64,000 nt of DNA from Burkholderia contaminans (GTDB lineage Bacteria; Pseudomonadota; Gammaproteobacteria; Burkholderiales; Burkholderiaceae): NCBI RefSeq assembly GCF_029633825.1, contig NZ_CP090640.1, forward strand, positions 620,001 through 684,000. The letters run 5' to 3'. Both the position numbers and the translations under genes were made by a program. Shown here piece by piece: positions 1 to 9,213 of this stretch (position 1 is the stretch's first letter; each line of letters opens with the position of its first letter). Under the pieces are notes generated by a model that ran no database searches, was not told the origin of the DNA, and saw nothing but the letters and a program-made list of their open reading frames with translations.

Positions 1-383
1 ATCACGCGGTCGCCGGGGCGGCACGCGTCTTCGTGGATCTCGACCGTCGCGCTGCCGTATTCGAGGTCGTACGATTCCGAGCGCGTCTTGTACGGCAGCT
101 TGCCGACCTTGCGGATCGGCACGAAGCCGACGCTCAGCTCGTACGCGACGATCGGCGCGATGATGAAGCCGCGCGCGTCGAGCCCCGCGACGTAGTCGAG
201 TTTCGCATCGACATAGCGCTCGACGAACAGGTCGACGAGGATGCGCAGCGCCTTCGGGCTCTGCAGCAGCGTCGTAATGTCGCGGAACATCACGCCCGGC
301 TGCGGCCAGTCGGGCACCGTGCGGATCTGGCTGTGGATGAAGGCGACCGGATCGAGCGGTGCGCCCGACGACGAATGCGGCAT
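1..383 (-). CDS. apt: Adenine phosphoribosyltransferase, 3' end outside window
   Basis: Salvages adenine to AMP using PRPP in the cytoplasm. Only the first 127 codons are visible. They begin [12 protein letters not shown] and contain the family blocks RDITTLLQ and GLDARGFI, followed by a VRK-like stretch (IRKVGKLPY) typical of bacterial Apt. The PRPP-binding loop lies beyond base 1 and cannot be checked. The ATG at 383 is preceded by GGAGAG at good spacing. The upstream gene on the same strand ends at 466, and a strong hairpin with a T-tract sits between the two, ending 11 nt before this start codon. Identity is secure; completeness cannot be judged. Confidence 0.93.
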   Translation of the reverse strand, partial: MPHSSSGAPLDPVAFIHSQIRTVPDWPQPGVMFRDITTLLQSPKALRILVDLFVERYVDAKLDYVAGLDARGFIIAPIVAYELSVGFVPIRKVGKLPYKTRSESYDLEYGSATVEIHEDACRPGDRV

Positions 384-393
384 GAAACTCTCC

Positions 394-427
394 GAAAAAA
401 ACGGTGCGCGAAGATCGGGCACCGTTT
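394..427 (-). terminator. Intrinsic terminator or attenuator between the antiporter gene and apt
   Basis: On the minus strand a 9-bp perfect stem (AAACGGTGC / GCACCGTTT) is followed directly by a run of T. It fits the end of the antiporter transcript. It also sits immediately before the apt ribosome-binding site, so apt must be read through it or attenuated by it. Confidence 0.75.
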
Positions 428-465
428 CGAATAAATACGGGTCAGGTTATCAAACCAGGCGCGCC

Positions 466-2502
466 TCAGGCGGCCGCGACCGGCGGATCGCGCCGATGGC
501 GCGACAGCCGCTCCTCTGCGAGCGCGAGCGCCTCGGGCAGCCCGCGCAGCACGACGATGTCGCTCGCGCGCAGCTTGGTTTGCGGATCGGGTTCGACGCC
601 GCGGATACCGTGCCGGCGAATCGCCGTGACTTCGAGGCCGAGCGCATACAGCCCCAGTTCCTCCAGCGAACGCCCGACCGCGTCCGCGCGCGCATCGACC
701 GGCACCGATTGTAGCCGCACCTGCTCGTGGTCGTCGTCGTCCGCGTCGTCCGCGCCGCGGAAATAGCCGCGCAGCAGGCTGTAGCGTTCGTCGCGCATTT
801 CCTCGACGCGCCGCACGACCTTGCGCATCGGCACGCCGACCAGCACCAGCGTGTGCGACGCGAGCATCAGGCTGCCCTCGACGATCTCCGGAATCACTTC
901 GGTCGCGCCGGCTGCGAGCAGTTTCTCGAGATCGGCATCGTCGACGGTACGCACGATCGCGGGCAGCGTCGGCTCGAGTTCGTGCACGTGATGCAGCACC
1001 CGCAGCGCGGACGGCGTGTTCGCGTAGGTGATCGCCACCGCCGCCGCACGGTGGATACCGGCCGCGAGCAGCGACTCGCGGCGCGCCGCGTCGCCGAACA
1101 CGACCGATTCGCCGGCCGCCGCGGCCGCACTCACCCGATCGGGGTCGAGGTCGAGCGCAACGTACGAAATGCCTTCCTGTTCGAGCATCCGCGCCAGGTT
1201 CTGGCCCGCGCGGCCGTAGCCGCAGATGATCACGTGGCCGCGCTGCTTGAGGCTTTGCGTCGCGATCCGCGTCATCTGCAGCGACTGCTGCATCCATTCG
1301 GTCGACGACAGCCGCATCACGATCCGGTCGGCGTTCTGGATCAGGAACGGCGCCGCGAGCATCGACAGCAGCATCGACGCGAGGATCGCCTGCAGCAGCG
1401 TCGAATCGACGAGATGCCGGTCGAGGATCAGGTTCAGCAGCACGAAGCCGAATTCGCCGGCCTGCGCGAGCCCGATGCCGGTGCGCATCGCGACGCCCGG
1501 TGTCGCGCCGAACAGCCGCGCGAGCCCGGCGATCATGGTCGCCTTGAACAGGATCTGCCCGACGAAGAAACCGAGCACGAGCAACGGGTGCTCCCAGATC
1601 ACGCGCGGGTCGAGCAGCATCCCGGTCGTCACGAAGAACAGGCCGAGCAGCACGTCGCGGAACGGCTTGATGTCCTCCTCCACCTGATGGCGGAACGGCG
1701 TCTCGGAGATCAGCATCCCCGCAATGAACGCGCCGAGCGCCAGCGACAGGCCGAAGCGGTCGGTGATGAACGCGGCGCCGAGCGTGACGAGCAGCAGGTT
1801 CAGCACGAACAGTTCCTGCGAGCGGCGCCGCGCGACGACGTTGAGCCAGCGCGTCATGAAGCGCTGGCCGATGACCAGCAGCAGCGTGAGCGCGATCACG
1901 ATCTTGACGGCCGCGAAGCCGAGCGTGATCGCGAGGTCCTTCGACGATTCCGCGCCGAACGCGGCGATCACGATCAGCAGCGGCACCACCGCGAGATCCT
2001 GGAACAGCAGCACGCCGAAGATGTTGCGGCCGTGCTCGGTCTCGATCTCGAGCCGCTCGGCGAGCATCTTCGACACGATCGCCGTCGACGACATCGCGAG
2101 CGCGCCGCCGAGCGCGATGCTGCCCTGCCACGTGATGTGCACCCAGTGCTCGAACAGCATGCCCAGCACGAGCGCGAGCACGAGCGTCGCGACGACCTGC
2201 AGCAGCCCGAGCCCGAACACGAGCCGCTGCATCGCCCTCAGCTTCGCCAGCGAGAACTCGAGGCCGATCGAAAACATCAGGAACACCACGCCGAATTCCG
2301 CGAGATGCTCGGCCCGCTCCAGATCCGCCGCGATGCCGAACGCGTGCGGGCCGACCAGGATGCCGACGGTCAGGTAGCCGAGCATCGGCGGCAGGTTCAA
2401 CGAGCGGAATACGACGACGCCCACCACTGAGGCCAGCAGCAGCAGCAGGGTCATTTCGAGCGGGGAAATCACGGGCGAAGCGTCCTCGTTCGTCGGGGCC
2501 AC
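466..2502 (-). CDS. CPA2-family monovalent cation:proton antiporter with TrkA-N domain
   Basis: A 678-residue inner-membrane K+/Na+:H+ antiporter of the KefB/KefC/YbaL type. Residues ~10-385 are a dozen hydrophobic segments of the Na+/H+ exchanger fold, including the motif GLEFSLAKL and the intramembrane acidic stretch QAGEFGFVLL. Residues ~415-530 are a TrkA-N (RCK) NAD-binding domain with GYGRAGQ. Residues ~570-665 resemble TrkA-C. Known relatives are gated by nucleotides or glutathione adducts and protect against electrophiles or adjust potassium; the exact ion here is inferred. The ATG at 2502 gives the full N-terminal membrane segment. It is transcribed divergently from kdsD across a 95-bp gap. 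Confidence 0.88.
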   Translation of the reverse strand: MAPTNEDASPVISPLEMTLLLLLASVVGVVVFRSLNLPPMLGYLTVGILVGPHAFGIAADLERAEHLAEFGVVFLMFSIGLEFSLAKLRAMQRLVFGLGLLQVVATLVLALVLGMLFEHWVHITWQGSIALGGALAMSSTAIVSKMLAERLEIETEHGRNIFGVLLFQDLAVVPLLIVIAAFGAESSKDLAITLGFAAVKIVIALTLLLVIGQRFMTRWLNVVARRRSQELFVLNLLLVTLGAAFITDRFGLSLALGAFIAGMLISETPFRHQVEEDIKPFRDVLLGLFFVTTGMLLDPRVIWEHPLLVLGFFVGQILFKATMIAGLARLFGATPGVAMRTGIGLAQAGEFGFVLLNLILDRHLVDSTLLQAILASMLLSMLAAPFLIQNADRIVMRLSSTEWMQQSLQMTRIATQSLKQRGHVIICGYGRAGQNLARMLEQEGISYVALDLDPDRVSAAAAAGESVVFGDAARRESLLAAGIHRAAAVAITYANTPSALRVLHHVHELEPTLPAIVRTVDDADLEKLLAAGATEVIPEIVEGSLMLASHTLVLVGVPMRKVVRRVEEMRDERYSLLRGYFRGADDADDDDHEQVRLQSVPVDARADAVGRSLEELGLYALGLEVTAIRRHGIRGVEPDPQTKLRASDIVVLRGLPEALALAEERLSRHRRDPPVAAA

Positions 2503-2582
2503 GGCAATGCGGGCGCGGGTGGTGGCGGTGGTCAGGCGACCTCGGACGAGTCCGAAGGCCCGGCGCGGCGAACAAACGCCTT

Positions 2583-2591
2583 TGCTATACT
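2583..2591 (+). promoter_or_regulatory. Extended -10 promoter of kdsD
   Basis: TGc-TATACT is an extended -10 element. The kdsD ATG lies 6 nt after it, exactly where transcription would start. No Shine-Dalgarno-like sequence is seen in that gap, so the message may be leaderless. The -35 is not obvious. Confidence 0.5.
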
Positions 2592-2597
2592 CCGCGC

Positions 2598-3581
2598 ATG
2601 ATAGCGAAAATCAATGATGACCGGGCGCTCGCGCTCGCCCGCGACGTGCTCGACATCGAGGCGGACGCCGTGCGCGCGCTGCGCGACCAGCTCGACGGCG
2701 GGTTCGTCCAGGCCGTCGCGCTGCTGCTCGGCTGCCGCGGCCGCGTGGTGGTATCCGGTATCGGCAAATCGGGGCATATCGCCCGCAAGATCGCGGCCAC
2801 GCTGGCCAGCACCGGCACGCCGGCGTTCTTCGTCCACCCTGCCGAGGCCAGCCACGGCGACCTCGGGATGGTCACCTCCGACGACGTCTTCATCGGCATC
2901 TCCTATTCCGGCGAATCCGAAGAACTCGTGGCGATCCTGCCGCTCGTGAAGCGGATCGGCGCGAAGCTGATCGCGATCACGGGCCGTGCGGAATCGAGCC
3001 TCGGCACGCTCGCCGACGTGAACCTGAACGCCGCGGTCTCGAAAGAGGCCTGCCCGATGAATCTCGCGCCCACGGCGAGCACGACCGCCGCGCTCGCACT
3101 CGGCGACGCGCTCGCCGTGGCGGTGCTCGACGCGCGCGGCTTCGGCTCGGAAGATTTCGCGCGCTCGCACCCGGGCGGCGCACTGGGCCGGCGCCTGCTC
3201 ACCTACGTGCGTGACGTGATGCGCTCGGGCGACGACGTCCCGTCCGTCGGGCTCGACGCGACGCTGTCGGACGCCCTGTTCCAGATCACCGCGAAGCGCC
3301 TCGGCATGACCGCCGTCGTCGACGCCGGCGGCAAGGTCGCGGGCATCTTCACCGACGGCGACCTGCGCCGCGTGCTCGCGCGCGACGGCGACTTCCGCAC
3401 GCTGCCGATCACCGACGTGATGACGCGCGACCCGCGCACGGTTGCGCCGGATCACCTGGCGGTCGAGGCCGTGGAACTGATGGAGCGCCACCGGATCAAC
3501 CAGATGCTGGTGGTCGATGCCGACGGCGTGCTGATCGGCGCGCTGAACATGCACGACCTGTTTTCGAAGAAGGTGATCTGA
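2598..3581 (+). CDS. kdsD: D-arabinose 5-phosphate isomerase (KpsF/GutQ/KdsD family)
   Basis: Interconverts ribulose 5-phosphate and arabinose 5-phosphate, the first committed step towards Kdo for LPS inner core. The 327 residues give a SIS sugar-isomerase domain (~35-180; GIGKSGHIARKIAATLAS, then SYSGESEE) followed by two CBS domains (~205-265 and ~270-327; DVMRSGDDVPSV, DVMTRDPRTV). Length and layout match the family (about 325-330). The stop codon overlaps the kdsC ATG by one base, so the two are translationally coupled. It is first in a plus-strand run of Kdo synthesis and LPS export genes. The start lies 6 nt from a -10 hexamer, suggesting a leaderless mRNA. Confidence 0.95.
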   Translation: MIAKINDDRALALARDVLDIEADAVRALRDQLDGGFVQAVALLLGCRGRVVVSGIGKSGHIARKIAATLASTGTPAFFVHPAEASHGDLGMVTSDDVFIGISYSGESEELVAILPLVKRIGAKLIAITGRAESSLGTLADVNLNAAVSKEACPMNLAPTASTTAALALGDALAVAVLDARGFGSEDFARSHPGGALGRRLLTYVRDVMRSGDDVPSVGLDATLSDALFQITAKRLGMTAVVDAGGKVAGIFTDGDLRRVLARDGDFRTLPITDVMTRDPRTVAPDHLAVEAVELMERHRINQMLVVDADGVLIGALNMHDLFSKKVI

Positions 3582-4117
3582 TGAGCGCAGCGCTGACTGC
3601 GGCCGAACGCGCGAGCCGCGTGAAGCTGATGATTTTCGACGTCGACGGTGTGCTGACCGACGGCGGCCTGCTGTTTACCGCGGCCGGCGACACGATGAAA
3701 TCGTTCAATTCTCTCGACGGCCACGGCGTGAAGCTGCTCGGCGAAGCCGGCATCGCGACCGCGATCATCACGGGCCGCCGCTCGGAGATCGTCGCGGCGC
3801 GCGCGAAGGAAATGAAGATCGCGCACCTGTTCCAGGGCGTCGAGGACAAGCTCGCCGTGTTCACCGACCTGATCGCCTCGCTCGGCCTCACCGCCGACCA
3901 GTGCGGCTACATGGGCGACGATTGGCCCGACCTGCCCGTGATGCTGCGCTGCGGCCTCGCGACTGCCCCCGCGAACGCGCACCCCGAGGTGATCGCCCGC
4001 GCGCACTGGGTGGCCGAGGCCCGCGGCGGCCATGGCGCCGTCCGCGAAGTCTGCGACGCGATCCTGCGGGCGCAGCGCCGCTACGATGCGCTGCTCGCGG
4101 CCGCCTGCGGAGCCTGA
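3581..4117 (+). CDS. kdsC: 3-deoxy-D-manno-octulosonate 8-phosphate phosphatase
   Basis: HAD-superfamily type C0 phosphatase that removes phosphate from Kdo-8-P in LPS precursor synthesis. The 178-residue protein has the nucleophile motif FDVDGVLTDG near residue 20, the ITGRRSE motif II near 65, and the GYMGDDWPDLPVM motif near 108-120. This is the compact capless architecture of KdsC tetramers. It overlaps kdsD by one base and is 3 bp from lptC, so it lies in the same operon. Confidence 0.95.
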   Translation: MSAALTAAERASRVKLMIFDVDGVLTDGGLLFTAAGDTMKSFNSLDGHGVKLLGEAGIATAIITGRRSEIVAARAKEMKIAHLFQGVEDKLAVFTDLIASLGLTADQCGYMGDDWPDLPVMLRCGLATAPANAHPEVIARAHWVAEARGGHGAVREVCDAILRAQRRYDALLAAACGA

Positions 4118-4120
4118 CGG

Positions 4121-4735
4121 ATGAACAAGCATTTCCGCTGGACCCAGCTGCTGCCGCTCGCCGCGGTCGCCGCGCTCGCGGGCATCACCTGGTGGCTGCT
4201 GCAGGCCACGCTGCCGCCGCCCGGCGAGGGCACCGTGCAACCGAAGCGCCACACGCCCGACTATTTCGCGGACAACTTCTCGGTCACCGAGCTCGACCAG
4301 ACCGGCACGACCCAGTACCGGCTGACGGCCGCGAAGCTGATCCATTACGAAGACACCGAAGACAGCGACCTGACCGATCCGGCCATGCGCGCGTTCCAGC
4401 CCGGCAAGCCGGTCGTGACGACCACCTCGAAGCGCGGCACCGTCAACGGCGACGTGTCGATCGTCGACTTGTACGACGACGCGCGCATCCTGCGTGCGGC
4501 CGGCGGCGGCGATCCGCAGATGCAGGCTGATTCCCAGCATTTCCGCATCTTCGTCAATGACGATGTGATCCAGACCGAAAAGCCGGTTAAACTTCAGCGC
4601 GGCCTGTCGCTCGTCAACGCGACCGACGGCATGAAGTACAACAACGTCACCCGGGTCATCGAGCTTTACGGCAACGTGCGCGGCACGATCGCCGCGCAGG
4701 ACACGTCCGGCGGCTCGAAAGGTCAACCCAAGTGA
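4121..4735 (+). CDS. lptC: LPS export ABC transporter periplasmic protein LptC
   Basis: Bitopic inner-membrane component of the Lpt bridge that receives LPS from LptBFG and passes it to LptA. The 204 residues have one N-terminal transmembrane helix (LLPLAAVAALAGITWWLL, ~8-27) and then a beta-jellyroll OstA-like domain starting near HTPDYFADNFSVTELDQTG. Length matches beta-proteobacterial LptC. It ends four bases into lptA (GTGA overlap), giving tight coupling. Placement between kdsC and lptA is the standard order. Confidence 0.93.
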   Translation: MNKHFRWTQLLPLAAVAALAGITWWLLQATLPPPGEGTVQPKRHTPDYFADNFSVTELDQTGTTQYRLTAAKLIHYEDTEDSDLTDPAMRAFQPGKPVVTTTSKRGTVNGDVSIVDLYDDARILRAAGGGDPQMQADSQHFRIFVNDDVIQTEKPVKLQRGLSLVNATDGMKYNNVTRVIELYGNVRGTIAAQDTSGGSKGQPK

Positions 4736-5421
4736 CGCATCCCTCACGTGACTGCATGAACGAATCGTTCCCTCGACAGATTTCCGGCGGCGCTGCGCGC
4801 GCCGTCCGCGCCGCGCTTGCCGCGACGCTCGTGGCGCTCCCGCTCGTCGGGCTGGCGCCGCTCGCCCATGCCGAGAAGGCCGACCAAAGCAAGCCGATCA
4901 ACGTCGAGGCCGACAACCTGACCTATGACGACCTGAAGCAGGTCACGGTCGCGACCGGCAACGTCGTGATCACGAAGGGCACGATCATCATCAAGGGCGA
5001 TCGCGTCGAAGTGCGCCAGGACCCGGAAGGCTATCAGTACGCCACTTCGTTCGGCAGCGGCAAGAAGCACGCGACGTTCCGCCAGAAGCGCGAAGGCCTC
5101 GACGAATACATCGACGGCGACGCCGAGCGCATCGACTACGACGGCAAGCAGGACCTGACCACGCTGACCACCGCCGCGACCGTGCGCCGCCTGCAGGGTA
5201 CGTCGACCATCGCCGATACCGTGCACGGCAGCGTGATCACGTACGACGGCCAGCGCGACTTCTACACTGCGAAGGGCGGCAAGGACGTCGCCGCGCCGGG
5301 CAACCCGAACGGCCGTGTGCGCGCGATGCTGTCGCCGAAGAACGGCGGCCCCGCGCCGCTGAATGGCGCGCCGGCAAAGCTGTCGCCGTCGACCACGATC
5401 CAGGGGGCGCCGGGCCAATGA
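4732..5421 (+). CDS. lptA: LPS transport periplasmic protein LptA
   Basis: Periplasmic OstA-domain protein forming the oligomeric bridge for LPS between LptC and LptDE. Up to 229 residues: a signal peptide (hydrophobic stretch ending [10 protein letters not shown]), then a beta-jellyroll with [23 protein letters not shown], followed by a low-complexity Pro/Gly/Ala tail from about residue 195. The GTG at 4732 overlaps the lptC stop. An ATG at 4756 (MNESFPRQ) is an alternative start and gives a more normal signal peptide length. It overlaps lptB by 4 bp. Confidence 0.92.
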   Translation: MTHPSRDCMNESFPRQISGGAARAVRAALAATLVALPLVGLAPLAHAEKADQSKPINVEADNLTYDDLKQVTVATGNVVITKGTIIIKGDRVEVRQDPEGYQYATSFGSGKKHATFRQKREGLDEYIDGDAERIDYDGKQDLTTLTTAATVRRLQGTSTIADTVHGSVITYDGQRDFYTAKGGKDVAAPGNPNGRVRAMLSPKNGGPAPLNGAPAKLSPSTTIQGAPGQ

Positions 5422-6194
5422 ACGCGCTACCGAACCGCCAGCCGGCCGGCACGACGAGCTCGCTCGTCGTCCGCAACCTGAAGAAGCGCTACGGCTCGCG
5501 CACGGTCGTCAAGGACGTGTCGCTCGACGTGAAAAGCGGCGAAGTCGTCGGCCTGCTCGGCCCGAACGGCGCCGGCAAGACCACGTCGTTCTACATGATT
5601 GTCGGCCTGGTGCCGCTCGACGCGGGCGAGATCTCGCTGAACGGCAGCTCGATCAGCCTGCTGCCGATCCACAAGCGCGCATCGCTCGGCCTGTCGTACC
5701 TGCCGCAGGAAGCGTCCGTGTTCCGCAAGCTGACCGTGGAGGAAAACATCCGCGCGGTGCTCGAGCTGCAGCACGGCGAAGACGGCAAGCGGCTGTCGAA
5801 GGACGCGATCTCGTCGCGCGCCGAAGCACTGCTCGACGAGCTGCAGATCGCCCATCTGCGCGAGAATCCCGCGCTGTCGCTGTCGGGCGGCGAACGGCGC
5901 CGGGTCGAAATCGCGCGCGCGCTGGCCACCAACCCGAACTTCATCCTGCTTGACGAACCGTTCGCCGGCGTCGACCCGATCGCGGTGCTCGAGATCCAGA
6001 AGATCGTCAAGTTCCTGAAGCAGCGCAACATCGGCGTGTTGATTACCGATCACAACGTCCGCGAAACACTCGGCATCTGCGACCACGCCTACATCATCAG
6101 CGACGGCTCGGTGCTCGCCGCCGGTGCGCCGAGCGAAATCATCGAAAACGAAAGCGTACGCCGCGTGTACCTCGGCGAACACTTCCGGATGTAA
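5418..6194 (+). CDS. lptB: LPS export ABC transporter ATP-binding protein LptB
   Basis: Cytoplasmic ATPase that powers LPS extraction by LptFG. The 258 residues contain Walker [10 protein letters not shown] (~54-62), the Q-loop region [12 protein letters not shown], the signature [10 protein letters not shown] and Walker [13 protein letters not shown], followed by the H-loop ITDHNVRE. All catalytic residues are present. It starts inside the last codons of lptA (ATGA overlap). The lptF/lptG partners are not in the window, as usual for this locus. Confidence 0.97.
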   Translation: MNALPNRQPAGTTSSLVVRNLKKRYGSRTVVKDVSLDVKSGEVVGLLGPNGAGKTTSFYMIVGLVPLDAGEISLNGSSISLLPIHKRASLGLSYLPQEASVFRKLTVEENIRAVLELQHGEDGKRLSKDAISSRAEALLDELQIAHLRENPALSLSGGERRRVEIARALATNPNFILLDEPFAGVDPIAVLEIQKIVKFLKQRNIGVLITDHNVRETLGICDHAYIISDGSVLAAGAPSEIIENESVRRVYLGEHFRM

Positions 6195-6224
6195 CTCCTC
6201 CTCGTGGCTGGCTGCACCCCGCCC

Positions 6225-6265
6225 GGCATGGCCGCGCGGGGCCGCGCCCGCTTCGCGGCCATGCC
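6225..6265. repeat. Inverted repeat between lptB and rpoN
   Basis: Perfect 12-bp arms GGCATGGCCGCG and CGCGGCCATGCC are separated by 17 nt in the 158-bp lptB-rpoN gap. No T-tract follows. It could slow transcription into rpoN or simply be GC-rich spacer. Confidence 0.5.
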
Positions 6266-6352
6266 CGCGGCCGGGCGGCGCGCCGCGCGTAATCGCGGAT
6301 GGCTCAACGCGCCTGGGTCGTGGCAAACTGCCGGTATGACTCCCTCCTTGCC

Positions 6353-7858
6353 ATGAAAGCCAGCCTTCAACTCCGCCTGTCGCAACACCTGGCGCTGACG
6401 CCCCAGCTACAGCAGTCGATCCGGCTCCTGCAGTTGTCGACGCTCGAATTGCAGCAGGAAGTCGCGATGGCCGTCGCGCAGAACCCGCTGCTCGAGAACG
6501 ACGACGAATGGATCGCGAGCCCGCTGCGTGTCGCCGCGGACGGATCGCTGATCGCGCAGACGCCTCCCGCGCAGAACACCGAGCCCACTGCGACAAACGG
6601 TAGCAGTTCGTCGAGCGATCGTGCCGAGCGCGACGAGCCGGCCGGCGCGGACGAATACGACGGTTACGGGTCCGGCGACGGCAACGACGGCCCGCAGTGG
6701 AACCTCGACGAATTCGGCCGCTCGAGCGGCGCATCCGACGACGACGACCTCCCGCCGCTGCAGGTACAGGAAGCGGCGACGTCGCTGCGCGACCACCTGT
6801 CCGCGCAGTTGCGCGTCACGCAGGCCGGCCCGCGCGATCGCGCGCTCGTGATGTTCCTGATCGAATCGCTCGACGACGACGGCTACCTGACCGCCACGCT
6901 CGATGAAGTGCTCGCCGACCTGCCGCCCGAGCTGGAGATCGACTGCGACGAACTGAACGCGGCGCTCGCGCTGCTGCACAGCTTCGATCCGGCCGGGGTC
7001 GGTGCCCGTTCGGCATCCGAATGCCTGAAGCTGCAGTTGCTGCGCCTCGATCCGTCCCCGACACGCACGCTCGCGCTCGAGATCGTGTCGCAGCATCTCG
7101 AACTGCTCGCCGCCCGCGACTTCACGCGGTTGCGCAAGCACCTGAAGGCGAGCGACGACGCGCTGCGCGACGCGCACGCGCTGATCCGTTCGCTGGAGCC
7201 GTTCCCCGGCGCCGCATACGGCAAGGCCGAGGCCGACTACGTCGTGCCCGACATCATCGTGAAGAAGGCCGGCCAGGGATGGCTCGCGGAGCTCAATCCG
7301 GAGGTCGTGCCGCGCCTGCGGATCAACAACCTTTACGCGAACATCCTGCGCAACAGCCGCGGCGATCCGTCGGCCGGTTCGCTCAAGCAGCAGCTCCAGG
7401 AAGCACGCTGGCTGATCAAGAACATCCAGCAGCGTTTCGACACGATCCTGCGTGTCGCGCAGGCGATTGTCGAGCGTCAAAAGAACTTCTTTGCGCACGG
7501 TGAAATTGCCATGCGCCCCTTGGTTTTGCGGGAAATAGCTGATACGCTGGGCCTACACGAGTCGACTGTCAGCCGTGTGACAACCGGGAAGTACATGCTG
7601 ACCCCGTTCGGGACGCTTGAATTTAAGTACTTCTTCGGATCTCACGTTTCGACCGACACCGGTGGCGCCGCTTCGTCGACAGCCATCCGAGCCCTCATCA
7701 AGCAACTGATAGGAGCTGAAGACCCTAAATCGCCACTTTCGGACAGCCGCATTGCCGAGCTGCTGGCAGAACAAGGATTCGTGGTCGCGCGCCGCACGGT
7801 TGCGAAGTATCGCGAAGCCCTCAAGATCCCGGCAGTGAATCTGCGCAAGTCTCTTTAA
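6353..7858 (+). CDS. rpoN: RNA polymerase sigma-54 factor
   Basis: Sigma factor for -24/-12 promoters activated by AAA+ enhancer-binding proteins, with roles in nitrogen use, motility and virulence. The 501 residues start MKASLQLRL with the Gln/Leu-rich region I ([22 protein letters not shown]). An acidic, low-complexity region II follows (~85-135, runs of Asp/Gly). The core-binding region comes next, and a C-terminal DNA-binding part ends with the RpoN box ([12 protein letters not shown]). In-frame codons upstream of 6353 are not conserved in the family. The hpf-ptsN-hprK-rapZ neighbourhood downstream is classic. The last 400 bp have noticeably relaxed codon use. Confidence 0.96.
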   Translation: MKASLQLRLSQHLALTPQLQQSIRLLQLSTLELQQEVAMAVAQNPLLENDDEWIASPLRVAADGSLIAQTPPAQNTEPTATNGSSSSSDRAERDEPAGADEYDGYGSGDGNDGPQWNLDEFGRSSGASDDDDLPPLQVQEAATSLRDHLSAQLRVTQAGPRDRALVMFLIESLDDDGYLTATLDEVLADLPPELEIDCDELNAALALLHSFDPAGVGARSASECLKLQLLRLDPSPTRTLALEIVSQHLELLAARDFTRLRKHLKASDDALRDAHALIRSLEPFPGAAYGKAEADYVVPDIIVKKAGQGWLAELNPEVVPRLRINNLYANILRNSRGDPSAGSLKQQLQEARWLIKNIQQRFDTILRVAQAIVERQKNFFAHGEIAMRPLVLREIADTLGLHESTVSRVTTGKYMLTPFGTLEFKYFFGSHVSTDTGGAASSTAIRALIKQLIGAEDPKSPLSDSRIAELLAEQGFVVARRTVAKYREALKIPAVNLRKSL

Positions 7859-8016
7859 GCCTGCTGCCTGCCCGGCGGCAGGCGTGTTCCGGCCACCGCG
7901 CACACGGGGAACAGGCCGGGCGACCTGTCCGCGGTACACCGCCTCGTGCGGTACGGGCAAGTCGACCGGAGCGCCGCCTCGATGCGGCCGGGTGGTCACT
8001 CGCTTGGAGAAGCACT

Positions 8017-8376
8017 ATGAACCTGAAGATCAGTGGACATCATCTCGAAGTCACGCCTGCAATTCGCGAATACGTGATCACCAAGCTGGACCGGGTGCTA
8101 CGGCATAGCGATCAGGTGATCGATGGCACTGTGATCCTCTCGGTCGACAACCACAAGGAAAAGGACAAGCAGCAGCGCGCGGAAATCAATCTGCACCTGA
8201 AGGGCAAGGACATCTTCGTCGAAAGCGCGAACGGTAACCTGTATGCCGCGATCGACCTGCTGATCGACAAGCTGGACCGCCAGGTCGTCAAGCACATGGA
8301 GCGCCTGCAAACGCACGCGCACGACCCGATCAAGCTTCAACCGTCGATCGACCAGATCGAACTGCCGCCGCAGTAA
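8017..8376 (+). CDS. hpf: Ribosome hibernation promoting factor (RaiA/HPF family)
   Basis: Small protein that binds the 30S decoding region in stationary phase and inactivates or dimerises ribosomes. The 119 residues begin [20 protein letters not shown] and carry the conserved beta-alpha-beta-beta-beta-alpha fold, with [27 protein letters not shown]. It is a short HPF, lacking the dimerisation tail of the long form. It is the usual gene between rpoN and ptsN. A strong terminator follows the stop by about 20 bp, so the rpoN-side unit ends here. Confidence 0.93.
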   Translation: MNLKISGHHLEVTPAIREYVITKLDRVLRHSDQVIDGTVILSVDNHKEKDKQQRAEINLHLKGKDIFVESANGNLYAAIDLLIDKLDRQVVKHMERLQTHAHDPIKLQPSIDQIELPPQ

Positions 8377-8397
8377 CCTTCACCGCAACACACACGT

Positions 8398-8423
8398 CGC
8401 CCGGTTCGCCGGGCGTTTTTTTT
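8398..8423 (+). terminator. Rho-independent terminator after hpf
   Basis: Stem CGCCCGG / CCGGGCG with a TTCG tetraloop is followed by eight T. Confidence 0.92.
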
Positions 8424-8484
8424 GCGACTCCGCGCAGTGGTGTAACCGGTCCGTCCGCGCTGCGCCACGCACGCGGCTGTGCTC

Positions 8485-8490
8485 TATAAT
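8485..8490 (+). promoter_or_regulatory. Likely -10 box of the ptsN-hprK-rapZ unit
   Basis: A perfect TATAAT lies after the hpf terminator, about 139 bp before the ptsN ATG. The expected -35 position is GC-rich with no good match, so an activator may be needed. Confidence 0.45.
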
Positions 8491-8628
8491 GTTCCGGTTA
8501 TCGCCGGGGGGTGCTGGATGCGGTAGCTGCCTTGCAGGTTGCCGATGCCGAACGCCTTGATATCGCCGAACATGGATAATCAGTCTGCCGCCGCAAGGAG
8601 ACCCCAGGCCGCCCAATCGCCTGCCAAC

Positions 8629-9084
8629 ATGAATCGCCTAGCCAAAATCCTGCCCATAGAGAACGTCGTCATCGACCTCTCAGTCACCAGCAAGAAACGC
8701 GTGTTCGAACAAGCCGGGCTGATGTTCGAGAATCAGAACGGCATCGCCCGCAGCACCGTCACGGACAACCTGTTCGCGCGCGAGCGCCTCGGCTCGACCG
8801 GGCTCGGCGAAGGCGTCGCGATTCCGCACGGGCGCATCAAGGGTCTCAAGCACCCGCTCGCCGCGTTCGTCCGGCTCGCCGATGCGATCCCGTTCGAAGC
8901 CCCCGACGGCCAACCGGTCGGCCTCCTGATCTTCTTGCTCGTGCCCGAGCAAGCCACCCAGCAGCACCTCGAGATCCTGTCGGAAATCGCGCAACTGCTG
9001 TCCGATCGCGACGCGCGCGAGCGTCTGCACAACGAAACGGATATCGCCGAGTTGCATCGCCTGCTCACTCAGTGGCAACCTTGA
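8629..9084 (+). CDS. ptsN: Nitrogen PTS EIIA component (EIIA-Ntr)
   Basis: Cytoplasmic phospho-acceptor of the regulatory nitrogen phosphotransferase system, which signals to potassium, nitrogen and cell-envelope functions. The 151 residues from MNRLAKILP form a PTS EIIA type-2 (mannitol/fructose-like) domain. The phosphorylated histidine sits in GEGVAIPHGRIKG near residue 66. In-frame codons extend upstream to 8539, but the internal ATG at 8629 matches the known family start. hprK and rapZ follow, so phosphorylation state and HPr kinase are encoded together. Confidence 0.93.
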   Translation: MNRLAKILPIENVVIDLSVTSKKRVFEQAGLMFENQNGIARSTVTDNLFARERLGSTGLGEGVAIPHGRIKGLKHPLAAFVRLADAIPFEAPDGQPVGLLIFLLVPEQATQQHLEILSEIAQLLSDRDARERLHNETDIAELHRLLTQWQP

Positions 9085-9213
9085 GTTGATCCGGGCGGAA
9101 TATTTTCCCGTACGCGGCGGCACACGCCGCCGTTCAGGGCCGCCCGGCGCCGGCCCGGCATGGCGACGTCCGTCGCCGCGCGTACGCACCGGCCCATTGG
9201 AGTGACGAGAGTC

